Part shown: one piece after another, positions 30,332 to 39,330 of the stretch | How positions within the stretch are numbered: the stretch's first letter is position 1 | Layout of the letters: the number at the start of each line of letters is the position of its first letter | Source of the DNA: a virus | Direction: 5' to 3' (one strand) | Virus record (IMG/VR): IMGVR_UViG_3300025141_000232 | Coordinates: 1-41,562 of that record | Length of the DNA: 41,562 nucleotides | Position numbers and translations under genes: made by a program | Notes under the pieces: generated by a model | The model's database searches: none | The model's input: only the letters and a program-made list of their open reading frames with translations | Told to the model about the DNA's origin: nothing

Positions 30332-32971
30332 TTATCCGCATTTGCTCCAACCACACGAGCAGCCAATGCAGCCTTCATTTCTCATTAAATCATTTCCACC
30401 ACAATCCGGGCATTTTCCGTTTACTTTCGTTCCGTTCTTAATATACTTCTTCAAAGCACGAGAAATTGCCTTTGAAAGACAACACAAATCGCCTTCTGAT
30501 TTTTCTAACTGTTCTACGACATAAAGGATATCCGCTCCATGACGAAGAGATGTGGAGATGAGACGAGTAAAGATATCTTCTTCTTGCGTGGCATCTTTTG
30601 TTACATCATCAATCGTGAAACCATCTTCTTCAAATCGTAACGAATAAACGCCGCTTTTTATTTTCGAAATAGTCCCAACTACATTTTTCTTAGGAACAAA
30701 TCCATTTTCCATTACAAACACTTCATATGGGTCTCCCCCCAACAATCCAACCATGACTAGATAATCAAAAGTTCTCACCTTATCCAGCTTCTTAGTGACT
30801 TTAATGTGATGAATATCGCACTGAAGTACATGAGGTCTTATAGGTGCTTTTGTTTTAGAAATTTGTCCTCTATCAGCGGCATGAGGGCTAATTCCAAAAT
30901 ATTCTTCAAGCTGTGAGTGTTCTTTCTTAGTAAAGTTTTGGTCATGAATATTCAAGCCTTCTGATATCAGTTTAGTTGCAAGAGATTTAAAGGGGATATA
31001 AGAAATAATCCCGTACATCTTCTTATCTGGAAAGGCAGCGATACTTTTAACTTCTTTTTTATGAGCGGCAAGAATAAAATTATAAACATCACGCCATTTG
31101 GCATTTTCTGGCAACATATATGTCACAGAAATGGAAGAATCTATATGTTTCATTACTCGACCCATCAAATCTAGCTTGTCCATTGGTTTGACATGAGTAG
31201 AGCGATGGAAATTGATTCCTAATTTTTCCAAATTATTATCTATGAATTCGGCTACGGGTTTTCCACGTTTGCCATCCCATGTGTCTTTAATGGTATCGCT
31301 TGCGATGGGAATTTCTAAACCATGTTCTTTAAAAGCTTCTCGGACAACAGCAGGAACGCAGAAATAGTAATCATAATGACCAGCAATACGTGTTCTTTTC
31401 CAGAAGTAAATACCAAAAGCAGGCTCAATTCCATAAGATAAAACTAAATTTTTGAACATAAGAGACAACGTGCCTGTTGGTGCAATACTAGAGCAATTGC
31501 AATTTCGCATGGTTTTAAACTCTAAACCAAGCTTCATCATTCTTTTCACAAATGGAGAAGCTTCAAATTTTTCTCGATTGAATAATTCGAAGCTCCCTTT
31601 TTCTTTGCCTAATTCTATTGAAGATTTATAAAGATGATAATTATATCTCTTTGTGAATTCCGCAATAGCCTTATTGCCTTCAGGTGTTCCGTATTCAAGA
31701 CCTTGTTTGAACAACCACCCTGCAATGTTGGTGTATCCAGCACCAACACGTCTTAATTTTTCTATAGACATTTTTTGGAATGGTGTGGCGTAAGTTCCAG
31801 ATACAATTTCCATAGTGTTAACATTATCAAGAAATCTAACTAGAGATTCTCCTACTGTTTGAAGTTGTAGCTCATATTCTTTTGGATTAATGGAAAATGT
31901 TCCCACATTAGCCGATGATAACACACAAAGTGCATCTCTTGAAAGATACTGTTCTGAACAGGCATTTGTAGAAATGATTCTGCTGTCATATTCGTCCTTG
32001 GGGTCATAAACATAGTCTGAATTAGAATATTTTCTAGCTATGTCTATATTTTGTATTCCCGGCTCGGCACACTTGGACATATGTTTCGCTATAAGTTCAA
32101 GGAGATATCTGGCCTGAACTGTCTTGATAATCTTTTCTTCTTTTCGATTCTTACGAGCGAGATGATAATACTTTTTCTTTTTTTTATCATATAAAGAATC
32201 TTTATCTGTGCTGTGGACATCCAAATAAATTTTTTGTCCCTTTCTCACTTCTGGAATCGTAAATGTGAGTTGCCACTCTTTATCTTTATCTACCGCTTTG
32301 TAAAATGCCTCTGTGCAATGTACAGATATATTTGCATTTTGCATCTCTGTATTGCCATCCTTCATCTTAATAAACTCTTCAACATCAGGATGGTCACAAG
32401 AAAGAGAAAAGAGCATGGCTGGGACACGACCAAATTGACCAACATAATAACCAATTGAATCTATGAATTTCATCCAATGGGTAGCACCAGAACTGGTACT
32501 TGCAGAATTTTTAACACTTGTTCCTACAGGGCGTAGTCGAGAAAAATCAACACCTATTCCCTGACGAAATGCTGCGGCTTTAGCAACGGTATAAGCTGTA
32601 TTCTTTACAATACTTTCTAAATTATCCCATTCTTCGTCATCTCTTCCGCTACCCAAAGAGATGGTGGTGCAATTGCATAAAGAAACATTTTTCCCCGATG
32701 CTGCACCTTGCATGATGCTTCCTGCTGGGTGCCACCAATCTTTATAAATTTCATCAAACCAGCGATTAGACCAGTATTTTTTAAGTTCTGTTGTTTCTTC
32801 GGCAGAGGCAACAAAATCACATACTCTCTTTATTGCTTGAACGTAGGTTTCTCCTTCAAATAAGATATATTTGCTATTGAATGCATCTATGGCAAATTGA
32901 TTATCTTTGAAATATTCTTCGGTGGTTTGGTCTTTGACAGACTCATAAGTTACAACATTCTTCTCTTCCAT
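30332..32971 (-). CDS. nrdJ: adenosylcobalamin-dependent ribonucleotide reductase (class II)
   Basis: 879 residues. It has class II reductase landmarks in order: MQGAASGKNVSLCNCTT, FRQGIGVDFSRLRPVGTSVK, MQNANISVHCTEAFYKA, ISTNACSEQYLSRD (the active-site Cys-x-Glu), NCNCSSIAPTGTLSLM (the phosphate-binding loop). A C-terminal zinc-ribbon ends it, CPDCGG...GCIGCSCGWSKCG, whose Cys pairs probably re-reduce the active site. Class II enzymes make deoxynucleotides using coenzyme B12 and need no small subunit or oxygen, and no nrdB is seen here. It would supply DNA precursors together with dUTPase. No cobalamin riboswitch was visible upstream. No intein interrupts it, unlike its dut neighbour. Confidence 0.9.
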   Translation of the reverse strand: MEEKNVVTYESVKDQTTEEYFKDNQFAIDAFNSKYILFEGETYVQAIKRVCDFVASAEETTELKKYWSNRWFDEIYKDWWHPAGSIMQGAASGKNVSLCNCTTISLGSGRDDEEWDNLESIVKNTAYTVAKAAAFRQGIGVDFSRLRPVGTSVKNSASTSSGATHWMKFIDSIGYYVGQFGRVPAMLFSLSCDHPDVEEFIKMKDGNTEMQNANISVHCTEAFYKAVDKDKEWQLTFTIPEVRKGQKIYLDVHSTDKDSLYDKKKKKYYHLARKNRKEEKIIKTVQARYLLELIAKHMSKCAEPGIQNIDIARKYSNSDYVYDPKDEYDSRIISTNACSEQYLSRDALCVLSSANVGTFSINPKEYELQLQTVGESLVRFLDNVNTMEIVSGTYATPFQKMSIEKLRRVGAGYTNIAGWLFKQGLEYGTPEGNKAIAEFTKRYNYHLYKSSIELGKEKGSFELFNREKFEASPFVKRMMKLGLEFKTMRNCNCSSIAPTGTLSLMFKNLVLSYGIEPAFGIYFWKRTRIAGHYDYYFCVPAVVREAFKEHGLEIPIASDTIKDTWDGKRGKPVAEFIDNNLEKLGINFHRSTHVKPMDKLDLMGRVMKHIDSSISVTYMLPENAKWRDVYNFILAAHKKEVKSIAAFPDKKMYGIISYIPFKSLATKLISEGLNIHDQNFTKKEHSQLEEYFGISPHAADRGQISKTKAPIRPHVLQCDIHHIKVTKKLDKVRTFDYLVMVGLLGGDPYEVFVMENGFVPKKNVVGTISKIKSGVYSLRFEEDGFTIDDVTKDATQEEDIFTRLISTSLRHGADILYVVEQLEKSEGDLCCLSKAISRALKKYIKNGTKVNGKCPDCGGNDLMRNEGCIGCSCGWSKCG

Positions 32972-33044
32972 CAGGTCTTCTTTCTTTTCTACGCTCAGGT
33001 TAATGAACTGCCGTGCAAACTTTCAAATCATTTTATCTAACGAT

Positions 33045-33050
33045 ATTATA
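33045..33050 (-). promoter_or_regulatory. possible promoter -10 box before nrdJ
   Basis: On the minus strand TATAAT lies 73 nt above the nrdJ ATG in the 116-bp gap after gp46. A weak -35 (TTTATT) is 17 nt further up. The leader also holds ATTTGAAAGT, which is complementary to the last bases of the gp46 gene. Tentative. Confidence 0.3.
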
Positions 33051-33087
33051 TCAAAAAAATTTATATAAATAAACTATTAATTTTTAA

Positions 33088-35067
33088 TTATTTGAAAGTT
33101 GTAAATTCGTTTTTTCTTTCCAAATTAATAGAATCACAATCGCCTAATGATTCTAATAAATCACGGTCATGAGTAGTGACAAACACCTTTTTATTCTTAG
33201 ATAACTGCATAATCATGTTGTATACATTCTCTACACCTAACGGGTCTATGTTAGTTGTAACTTCATCTAAAAACAAAATAGAAGACGATGCCCCAGAATC
33301 TATTGTCATTATGTGAGCAAATGCTTGGGATACAGCAAGATTAAGTCGTCTTCGTTCGCCGCCCGACAGGTTATGATAATCAAACGATTCGCTTTCAGTA
33401 GGAACTCTACTAATTGTTTCATCAAATTCATTATTGAATTCTAATTTTATTTTTCCGTCAATGAGGAATTGAAGCCAATAAGAAATTCGGGAATTTAATG
33501 CTGGAATTATTCCATCAATAATAAACTTTCGTATTCCGTTGTCCCCGAAAGCTTTAACCCAAAATTCATAATAAGGTAAATTTTGTTCAGATTTCTCTAA
33601 TTCAGTCTTCTTATCTTTACATTCAATTTCCTTCTCCTCTTTTTCTTTAACAGATAATAAGCTTATCTCTGTATATGGGGAGGTTTCTTCCTTTTTAGCC
33701 AGTGCTTGTTTTTTGAGACTTTCGATATCGTTATTAAGAATCTTATCATCAGAATCGGCATCGGGTTTGTTAATCTTAGACAACCGAGACATATTAAAAG
33801 TGACGCTCGTAATTCTCTTAGAATTGTTTAAAGATTTATTTGAGGCTAATTCAACAGCTTCGTATAACTTTTTTATTTTTGAATTTATCGGGACAAGAAG
33901 AGCTAATTTTTCTTCGGCTATCAATTTTTGAGCTTCTAATTTTGCTTCTTCATCATTAATATTGTTTTTAGATTCTATTATGACATGTTCATAGTTTTCT
34001 TTTTTAACAATTCCAAGGCACGTTGGGCATTTTTTGCCTTCTTTATTTTCATAATCAGATATTGTTTTTTTATTCTTACTAATTGTAGCTGAGAGGTTTG
34101 TTATATTGGCTTGTGCTGTCTTTAAGACAGAATCCAATTCAGCTTTCTTAACAACCTCTTCATCTAGTTGTTTGTTAATCTTTTCTTTTATTTTGTTTAT
34201 TTGTTCAATCTCAGATTGGAGTTGAGACATTTTTTCTTTTAATTCTTTTAGTTCTTCCTGTGCTTCATTGTACTTAATAAGAGCCGCTCCAGAATTACTA
34301 TTCCTGAGAGATATAGTTTTAGTTTTAATAATATTGACTAATTCAGAAAGCTCTTCTTCTTTGTTGTTTTTCCACTCTTCTTCTTGTTGTTTTATTTTAT
34401 TGATTCTAATTTCACATGAATTTAATTGGGCAAGAATATTAGAATATTGTTCAGAAATTAGATTTATTTTTTCTTTGTATTTGTTTTTTATCTTTTTAGC
34501 TTTTTCTGAATATTCTCGGTAAGAACCTAGAGATAACAAATTATCAATAATTTGTCTTTTTGTTGGAGTATCACACTCAAGAAAACATCCGCTGTTGTTG
34601 TCTCTGAATATTACAGTGTTGACAAACGTTTCATATGAAAGGCCAATAATATCTTGAATCGCCTTCTGTGTCTCTGTCATACTCCCACGAGTCTTTTCGT
34701 TATTTTCATCCCATATATGGTCTTCGCTTTCCCATAATTTAAGCTTGTTGGGTTTTCTGCTCCGAACTATTCGGTAGTTGTTCCATATAATTTCTACTTC
34801 TAGATTCTTACATACTTTAAGATTGATTATCTTATCATTTGTAAGTTTTTTAATAGTTTTACCATACAAAGCATAAACAAGTATTTCAGGAATACTTGAT
34901 TTTCCAACTCCATTTGAAGATGCATTTCCCTCATCATCTAAAATATCTTTATTTTTGCCACGAACAAGAATTATGTTACCGTATGATGTTAAATCAATCT
35001 CGATTCCCTCTGGGCCAAAACACAGGAAATTCTTTGCACGAACATATCGAAAATCTAAGTTCTTCAT
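33088..35067 (-). CDS. gp46: recombination endonuclease ATPase subunit (gp46 / SbcC / Rad50-like)
   Basis: 659 residues. Walker A is NGVGKSS at about residues 52-58. A long coiled coil follows, broken by a zinc-hook CPTCLG that joins two molecules. The C-terminal lobe has the ABC signature LSGGERRRLNLAVSQAF and Walker B ILFLDEVTTNID, ending with TTHDRDLL. In T4, gp46 with gp47 resects DNA ends to start recombination-dependent replication. The length is close to T4 gp46 (560) with a longer coil. Its start overlaps the gp47 stop (1 nt shared at 35067), so the two are translated together. Confidence 0.93.
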   Translation of the reverse strand: MKNLDFRYVRAKNFLCFGPEGIEIDLTSYGNIILVRGKNKDILDDEGNASSNGVGKSSIPEILVYALYGKTIKKLTNDKIINLKVCKNLEVEIIWNNYRIVRSRKPNKLKLWESEDHIWDENNEKTRGSMTETQKAIQDIIGLSYETFVNTVIFRDNNSGCFLECDTPTKRQIIDNLLSLGSYREYSEKAKKIKNKYKEKINLISEQYSNILAQLNSCEIRINKIKQQEEEWKNNKEEELSELVNIIKTKTISLRNSNSGAALIKYNEAQEELKELKEKMSQLQSEIEQINKIKEKINKQLDEEVVKKAELDSVLKTAQANITNLSATISKNKKTISDYENKEGKKCPTCLGIVKKENYEHVIIESKNNINDEEAKLEAQKLIAEEKLALLVPINSKIKKLYEAVELASNKSLNNSKRITSVTFNMSRLSKINKPDADSDDKILNNDIESLKKQALAKKEETSPYTEISLLSVKEKEEKEIECKDKKTELEKSEQNLPYYEFWVKAFGDNGIRKFIIDGIIPALNSRISYWLQFLIDGKIKLEFNNEFDETISRVPTESESFDYHNLSGGERRRLNLAVSQAFAHIMTIDSGASSSILFLDEVTTNIDPLGVENVYNMIMQLSKNKKVFVTTHDRDLLESLGDCDSINLERKNEFTTFK

Positions 35068-36131
35068 TAAAGTTCCTTATTTTTTATATTACGTCCTATT
35101 GTTAGCAATTTCTCTTTATTAAGACCATCAAGAGAATCTGCCTCATTTTTAATTTCAATATACTTTTCTAACATCTCTGATTCTTTGAAGAGAATAGCCT
35201 TAGCATTATCCACAAGGTCTTCCTCTTCTTCCTTTTCAACCTGTTTGAATTCAAGAGTCCCCACCTTGTTATTGTTTAATATTTCATTTCTTAATTCTAC
35301 GATATCGGAAGACGCTAAATCTTCCATGATAATTTGAATAAAATTATCATTTAAGTCGTATTTGTCTATATCTTTCTGAGGTACGATAAAGTGTTGGGGA
35401 CTAAAATTATTTCTTACATATTCTTTTTCTTGTGTTTCTAAGTCGTATACAAGTATCTCTTTATGAGTAAAAGCTTCTCCAAAACTCAATTGAAGTGGTG
35501 AGCCAATATATTCAATATTTGGCTTGATGATTTGTTTGGCATGATAATGCCCAAGAAATACTTGATCCCAATCTTTGAAAATCTCCGGGGACATTTTGCT
35601 CATGTATCCATCGTGTTCTACAGATACATTAGAATGAACGCCGCCCATAACATTAAGTAATGCTCCATCTATAGCACAATGACCACATAATATTTTATGC
35701 TTAGAATCATTATGGATATCAACAATGTCCTCTGCGGGGTCAGATGTGTATGGGAGAAAACTAATTGGATATTCGCCCACTTGTAAAGTACAAGGACGGT
35801 TGATAACAGTGGCATTAGGGAGACTTCGAAGAGGATATACGCTACTTACATCCCATTTGTTTAGATGCCATATATCATGATTTCCCAATAAAAAATAAAC
35901 ATTTACTGACCCATCCATATACTTTTCAAATATTTCGAAAGATTTTTGATAAGTGTATACGTCTATTTTTTGTTTTTCATGAAATAAATCCCCGAGAAGC
36001 AAAATATGTTTAATTTGCTTTTCTTTTGCCGTTTCAAATATCCAAGATAAAACATCTAAACAATTTTGAAGACGACTATAACTCTTTTTATGGGGATACA
36101 GATGTAAATCAGAAGATAACAATACTTTCAT
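35067..36131 (-). CDS. gp47: recombination endonuclease nuclease subunit (gp47 / SbcD / Mre11-like)
   Basis: 354 residues. Metallophosphoesterase motifs appear in order: SSDLHLYPHKKS (D8, H10), LLGDLFHEKQK (D48), LLGNHDIWHL (N84-H85), LCGHCAIDGALLN and FLGHYHAKQ. These bind two metal ions and cut DNA ends in complex with gp46. The C-terminal 110 residues are helical and acidic, the usual partner-binding part. The ribosome site AGAGG lies at the foot of an 11-bp hairpin (36139-36163), which may limit translation. Confidence 0.93.
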   Translation of the reverse strand: MKVLLSSDLHLYPHKKSYSRLQNCLDVLSWIFETAKEKQIKHILLLGDLFHEKQKIDVYTYQKSFEIFEKYMDGSVNVYFLLGNHDIWHLNKWDVSSVYPLRSLPNATVINRPCTLQVGEYPISFLPYTSDPAEDIVDIHNDSKHKILCGHCAIDGALLNVMGGVHSNVSVEHDGYMSKMSPEIFKDWDQVFLGHYHAKQIIKPNIEYIGSPLQLSFGEAFTHKEILVYDLETQEKEYVRNNFSPQHFIVPQKDIDKYDLNDNFIQIIMEDLASSDIVELRNEILNNNKVGTLEFKQVEKEEEEDLVDNAKAILFKESEMLEKYIEIKNEADSLDGLNKEKLLTIGRNIKNKEL

Positions 36132-36138
36132 AACAACC

Positions 36139-36163
36139 TCTATTGAGCCGATGGCTCAATAGA
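36139..36163 (-). promoter_or_regulatory. hairpin overlapping the gp47 ribosome-binding site
   Basis: On the minus strand TCTATTGAGCC pairs perfectly with GGCTCAATAGA across a 3-nt loop, and the AGA of the stem is part of the AGAGG ribosome site 6-7 nt before the gp47 ATG. No T run follows, so a translational switch is likelier than a terminator. Confidence 0.6.
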
Positions 36164-36170
36164 ACCACGG

Positions 36171-36650
36171 CTACATCATTGGTGGTGGGGCCGCAGGAGG
36201 GGGGGCCATTCCCGGTTGTTGTGGGGGTGGTTGTTGAGGTTGTTGAGGTGGGGGTGGTGGTTGTTGTTGTGGGGGTGGTTGTTGTTGTTGCGTAGAATCT
36301 ACCATATCTGGCTTATCTTCGCCAGCATTTTCTTCAGGATTTACAGGTTTTCCTGAAAGTATTTTTTCTATTACGTCCCAAACACTAGAAGCTTTGAATT
36401 CTGTTGCGGGTTCTGGTTGTCCCGGTTGAGGCTGACCGCCCATTGGGTCCATACCACCACCCATCGGGTCCATACCACCACCCATCGGGGGAGCACCGCC
36501 GCCACCCATTGGAGGAGCACCACCACCCATTGGAGGAGCACCACCCATTGGAGGAGCACCACCCATCGGGTCCATACCACCACCCATTGGAGGTCCACCG
36601 GGAGGTGCTTGCGGGTCTTCTTCTAAAATAAAATCTTCGAAAGTTCTCAT
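36171..36650 (-). CDS. Gly/Met/Pro-rich probable internal head protein
   Basis: 159 residues. It starts MRTFEDFILEEDPQAPP, the clearest match here to the T4-type capsid-targeting sequence. Residues 18-75 are repeats of GGAPPMGG and GGMDPMGG; a short globular segment (FKASSVWDVIEKILSGKPVN) follows; the end is Gln/Pro-rich. The repeats make long chance frames on both strands, but only this one has a sensible start. A TATATATT box ends 3 nt before the ATG and there is no ribosome site. Role inferred from the N-terminus. Confidence 0.6.
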   Translation of the reverse strand: MRTFEDFILEEDPQAPPGGPPMGGGMDPMGGAPPMGGAPPMGGGAPPMGGGGAPPMGGGMDPMGGGMDPMGGQPQPGQPEPATEFKASSVWDVIEKILSGKPVNPEENAGEDKPDMVDSTQQQQPPPQQQPPPPPQQPQQPPPQQPGMAPPPAAPPPMM

Positions 36651-36653
36651 TAC

Positions 36654-36661
36654 AATATATA
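36654..36661 (-). promoter_or_regulatory. leaderless late-type promoter box
   Basis: On the minus strand CACTATATATATT ends 3 nt before the ATG at 36650, closely like the boxes at 9196 and 24194. Confidence 0.45.
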
Positions 36662-36720
36662 TAGTGATTACAACTCACAAAGAAAAACAACTTTTTTCTT
36701 GTTTTTATTATTAAAAGCTC

Positions 36721-36792
36721 TATATTACTTATAGTTGGTAGATACGCTACCGAAGATTGCAGCAACAGGCTGCGTAGAAGAAGGAGCTTAAG
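36721..36792 (+). promoter_or_regulatory. promoter box and structured 5' leader of the vWA operon
   Basis: CTATATTAC at 36720-36728 resembles the late boxes but leaves a leader of about 58 nt. The leader can form GGTAG/CTACC (36737-36741 with 36747-36751) and GCAGC/GCTGC (36759-36763 with 36769-36773). TACGC in the first loop can instead pair with GCGTA at 36772-36776, so the folds compete. AAGGAG precedes the ATG. Confidence 0.4.
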
Positions 36793-37701
36793 ATGTACGA
36801 AGAAAAGATTAGTAACGCTATTGCGCTCATCGTAGAGCATAACGAAGCAATTGGACAAGACGAAAAAGGCAACGCAAATCCGGGGTATATTGACCCCAAT
36901 GAATTCACAATGTGCTTAAAAGCATCAGGTGGAACTTCCGAAGAAAGACTCAAAGGGTTCTCTTATGAGGATATTTTGACCTGTCTCCCAAAAGTTAAAA
37001 CTCCATCTGGTCTAGAGGCATATCCTCGTGTTGTGGCTAAAGAAATTGCAAAAATATTTCGAGGAAATGATAACGTCGAAAATCGCCCCATTAGCCGTAG
37101 AAGAACAGAACGTATGACTTTAAAGGAATTGGTTGAAAATTTCGACCCAGAAGAAGATACGTCCCCAATTGCTAAAAGACTTAAAGAAGTTTCTAAAGGA
37201 CATGCTTTCATCGTATTTGAAAACGGACGTACTGTGGATGTAGAAACTACGATGAAATTACTGTTGGAAATCAAACAAGGTCATAAGGGAAGGTCAAATA
37301 TAAAGGTAAATGGCCAAATAAAAAGAGTCAATAAAATAGGACAATTGCCTGATAATTATGCCATGGAAAACCCATTATATCCTCGTCGTCCTCTACGACC
37401 TGATGGTACTTGCGACCAAACTGGCCGCTCATGGGAAGGAATCCCTTTAGAGATTATGCAACTTGTTAGACTCGCACTTACAACGGGAGAACTAAAAGTA
37501 AATCTAGAGACGGCTCATAACATATTAGATATAGTTATGGGCGAAGGTGCCGAAGAAAAAATCAGAAATAGATATCAAGACGCATCTATTCTGTTTGATG
37601 AGAAGCCAGATGAAAGACCCAAATTAAAAATTTCATTGAATAGCTCTAAAGGAAACCCTTTTAAAGATGGACATCCTGTAAAATGGAATTCGTATCGTTA
37701 A
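36793..37701 (+). CDS. unknown protein, partner of the vWA gene
   Basis: 302 residues, MYEEKISNAIALIVEHNEAI at the start, with AAGGAG 7 nt upstream. It is soluble alpha/beta. Notable stretches are a basic RPISRRRTERMTLKELVENF, the strand pair GHAFIVFENGRTVDVETTMK and a late EGIPLEIMQLVRLALTTGEL. No motif was recognised. It is followed by the vWA gene after 22 nt, and both end at the terminator at 38600, so the two probably act together. Confidence 0.55.
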   Translation: MYEEKISNAIALIVEHNEAIGQDEKGNANPGYIDPNEFTMCLKASGGTSEERLKGFSYEDILTCLPKVKTPSGLEAYPRVVAKEIAKIFRGNDNVENRPISRRRTERMTLKELVENFDPEEDTSPIAKRLKEVSKGHAFIVFENGRTVDVETTMKLLLEIKQGHKGRSNIKVNGQIKRVNKIGQLPDNYAMENPLYPRRPLRPDGTCDQTGRSWEGIPLEIMQLVRLALTTGELKVNLETAHNILDIVMGEGAEEKIRNRYQDASILFDEKPDERPKLKISLNSSKGNPFKDGHPVKWNSYR

Positions 37702-37723
37702 AAACTAAATTAAAGGACAAAAA

Positions 37724-38584
37724 ATGTCAAAAGAAAACAAGAAATTACATGTAGCAATCGTATTGGATAAGTCTGGTTCAATGTGGCAAACAAAACAAGC
37801 CGCTATTGAAGGATATAATGAACAGGTCCAACAACTAAAAATAAATCAAGAAAATGGTCTGGAAACAGAGGTTTGTTTAATAACCTTTAACGGACAAGTC
37901 TTTGAACATCTTTGGTGTGTTCCTGCTGCCGAGTTGACAGAAATAGGTGATGATGATTATACCCCAAATGGAGCAACCGCTCTACGAGATGCTATGGGAT
38001 ATACAATCAAAAAACTTATGGATACGACAGATTGGGAAGATGAAAATAATATCTATCTAGTTATTGCCATTTCCGATGGCGACTCCATGAGCGATAAACA
38101 TTATGGTGCGGCTGAGTTAAAAGAAATCATCGGAGGCTGTCAGGCTACAGACCGATGGACGTTTACCCATATGGGATGTAGTGAAGATTATTTAAAAGAA
38201 ATGGCAAAAGAAACTGGGATTCCAGTAGCCAATTGTGCAGCATGGGATAATGCATCCATTGATTCTACAAGAGGTGGAATGCGACGTGCAGCAGGAAGAA
38301 CACAACAATACTGTGCAAGTGTTGCTTCTGGTGCATCAGTTAAATCAGCTAATTTTATGTCAGATTTTGATGGCGAAGTTGCTGATTTTACTGCCCCTAT
38401 AGAAGATGATGTTGCAAAGCCAGATTCAGAGATAGTTGATTTAGCAAATGCTGTAAAATCTGCGAAACCACTTCCCAAGATGAAGATGGCCCAAGCACGA
38501 ACCGCAATAAAAACAAACACACCGTGTATTAGTGCTTTTTCTAACACTAAAGCTGTTGAATGGCCGAAGGAAGATTCAATTTAA
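37724..38584 (+). CDS. von Willebrand factor A domain protein
   Basis: 286 residues. The N-terminal 190 residues form a vWA domain: VAIVLDKSGSMW is the MIDAS DxSxS site, with the later Thr/Asp positions in TPNGATALRDAMGYTIKKL and LVIAISDGDSMSDKHYGAAE. This fold binds a metal ion and a protein partner. The C-terminal 90 residues are Ala/Ser-rich and probably disordered. It lies in an operon with the 302-residue protein and ends at a strong terminator. A host-takeover or assembly role is possible; nothing in the sequence decides it. Confidence 0.8.
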   Translation: MSKENKKLHVAIVLDKSGSMWQTKQAAIEGYNEQVQQLKINQENGLETEVCLITFNGQVFEHLWCVPAAELTEIGDDDYTPNGATALRDAMGYTIKKLMDTTDWEDENNIYLVIAISDGDSMSDKHYGAAELKEIIGGCQATDRWTFTHMGCSEDYLKEMAKETGIPVANCAAWDNASIDSTRGGMRRAAGRTQQYCASVASGASVKSANFMSDFDGEVADFTAPIEDDVAKPDSEIVDLANAVKSAKPLPKMKMAQARTAIKTNTPCISAFSNTKAVEWPKEDSI

Positions 38585-38599
38585 GTTAATGATTATCTC

Positions 38600-38636
38600 A
38601 AGCTGCGGTTCCTGAGAGGAACCGCAGCTTTTTTTT
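38600..38636 (+). terminator. strong intrinsic terminator after the vWA gene
   Basis: AAGCTGCGGTTCC pairs over 13 bp with GGAACCGCAGCTT around a 5-nt TGAGA loop, followed by a run of eight T. Confidence 0.93.
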
Positions 38637-38672
38637 GCGTTAAATAACTATGATTATTATAGGTAGGTTACT

Positions 38673-39329
38673 ATGATTGTTATAGCCACATATGATGACA
38701 TAAAAATTTTAAAACGTTTATTGGATAGTCTAAAAATAACAAATAATTTAGATGAAGAAGTCCTTGTCATAGGAACCGATATTTCTAAAAAAAACATGGT
38801 AGAATTTTTAGAACATATTTCTAAAAATAAACCCTATGAATTTCCAATAAAAGTTGATTTTACGCCATATAAAGGCTACGACTCTGGAGCTTATATTTTT
38901 GCCTATAAGAACTATTTGGCTGATTATTATCTATTTATGCAAGACAGTTTATCTATCAAAAGCCCAAAATGGCTAGATTTTTTTAAATCTCACAGAGATG
39001 AAAATTCTTTAAACGCATGGGCGACTTTTCCTATGCGATTTATGAGCTATCATCAGTATTCTTTGATTGTAAAAAAAATAATAAAACCAATAAAAAGACC
39101 GCCATATGGTATTTTTGGTCCAATATTTCAGATTTCTAAAAATGGTTTGAATAAAATAGATAAAAAACATGACTTATCTAGATTTATTCCACAAAATAAA
39201 TTAATGCAAGAGGGGATGGAAAGGGGATGGGCTTATTTAGCTTATAATTCTGGTTTGCAAATTACTTCTTTAGAGGAAATACAGAATGATAAAGTATGTT
39301 TCAATAAATATTTTTATAGAAGGAAGTGA
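38673..39329 (+). CDS. glycosyltransferase-like protein
   Basis: 218 residues, MIVIATYDDIKILKRLLDSL at the start, like the first strand and helix of family 2 enzymes. DFTPYKGYDSGAYIFAYKNY and LADYYLFMQDSLSIKSPKWL occupy the region where the donor site and a DxD-like motif (here QDS) would be. The C-terminal half has a Lys-rich acceptor-side part. AGGTAGG lies just before the ATG. It is directly followed by the phosphatase-nucleotidyltransferase gene, which fits a sugar pathway. Enzyme activity is uncertain because the DxD is not typical. Confidence 0.55.
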   Translation: MIVIATYDDIKILKRLLDSLKITNNLDEEVLVIGTDISKKNMVEFLEHISKNKPYEFPIKVDFTPYKGYDSGAYIFAYKNYLADYYLFMQDSLSIKSPKWLDFFKSHRDENSLNAWATFPMRFMSYHQYSLIVKKIIKPIKRPPYGIFGPIFQISKNGLNKIDKKHDLSRFIPQNKLMQEGMERGWAYLAYNSGLQITSLEEIQNDKVCFNKYFYRRK

Positions 39330-39330
39330 T

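Noticed and set aside
32972-33087. Cobalamin riboswitch before the B12-dependent nrdJ
   Set aside because: I looked for the conserved B12 box and the long multi-arm leader; the gap is only 116 bp, AT-rich and shows neither.
33019-33099. Inverted repeat ACTTTCAAAT/ATTTGAAAGT spanning the gp46 end and nrdJ leader
   Set aside because: The loop is over 60 nt, one arm is coding sequence and the arms are AT-rich, so chance is likely.
36371-36858. Several long open frames on both strands over the Gly/Met/Pro-rich gene
   Set aside because: They come from the GGN/CCN repeats read in other frames (runs of Trp/Val or His/Thr), have no ribosome sites, and overlap the frame with the clear MRTFEDFILEE start.
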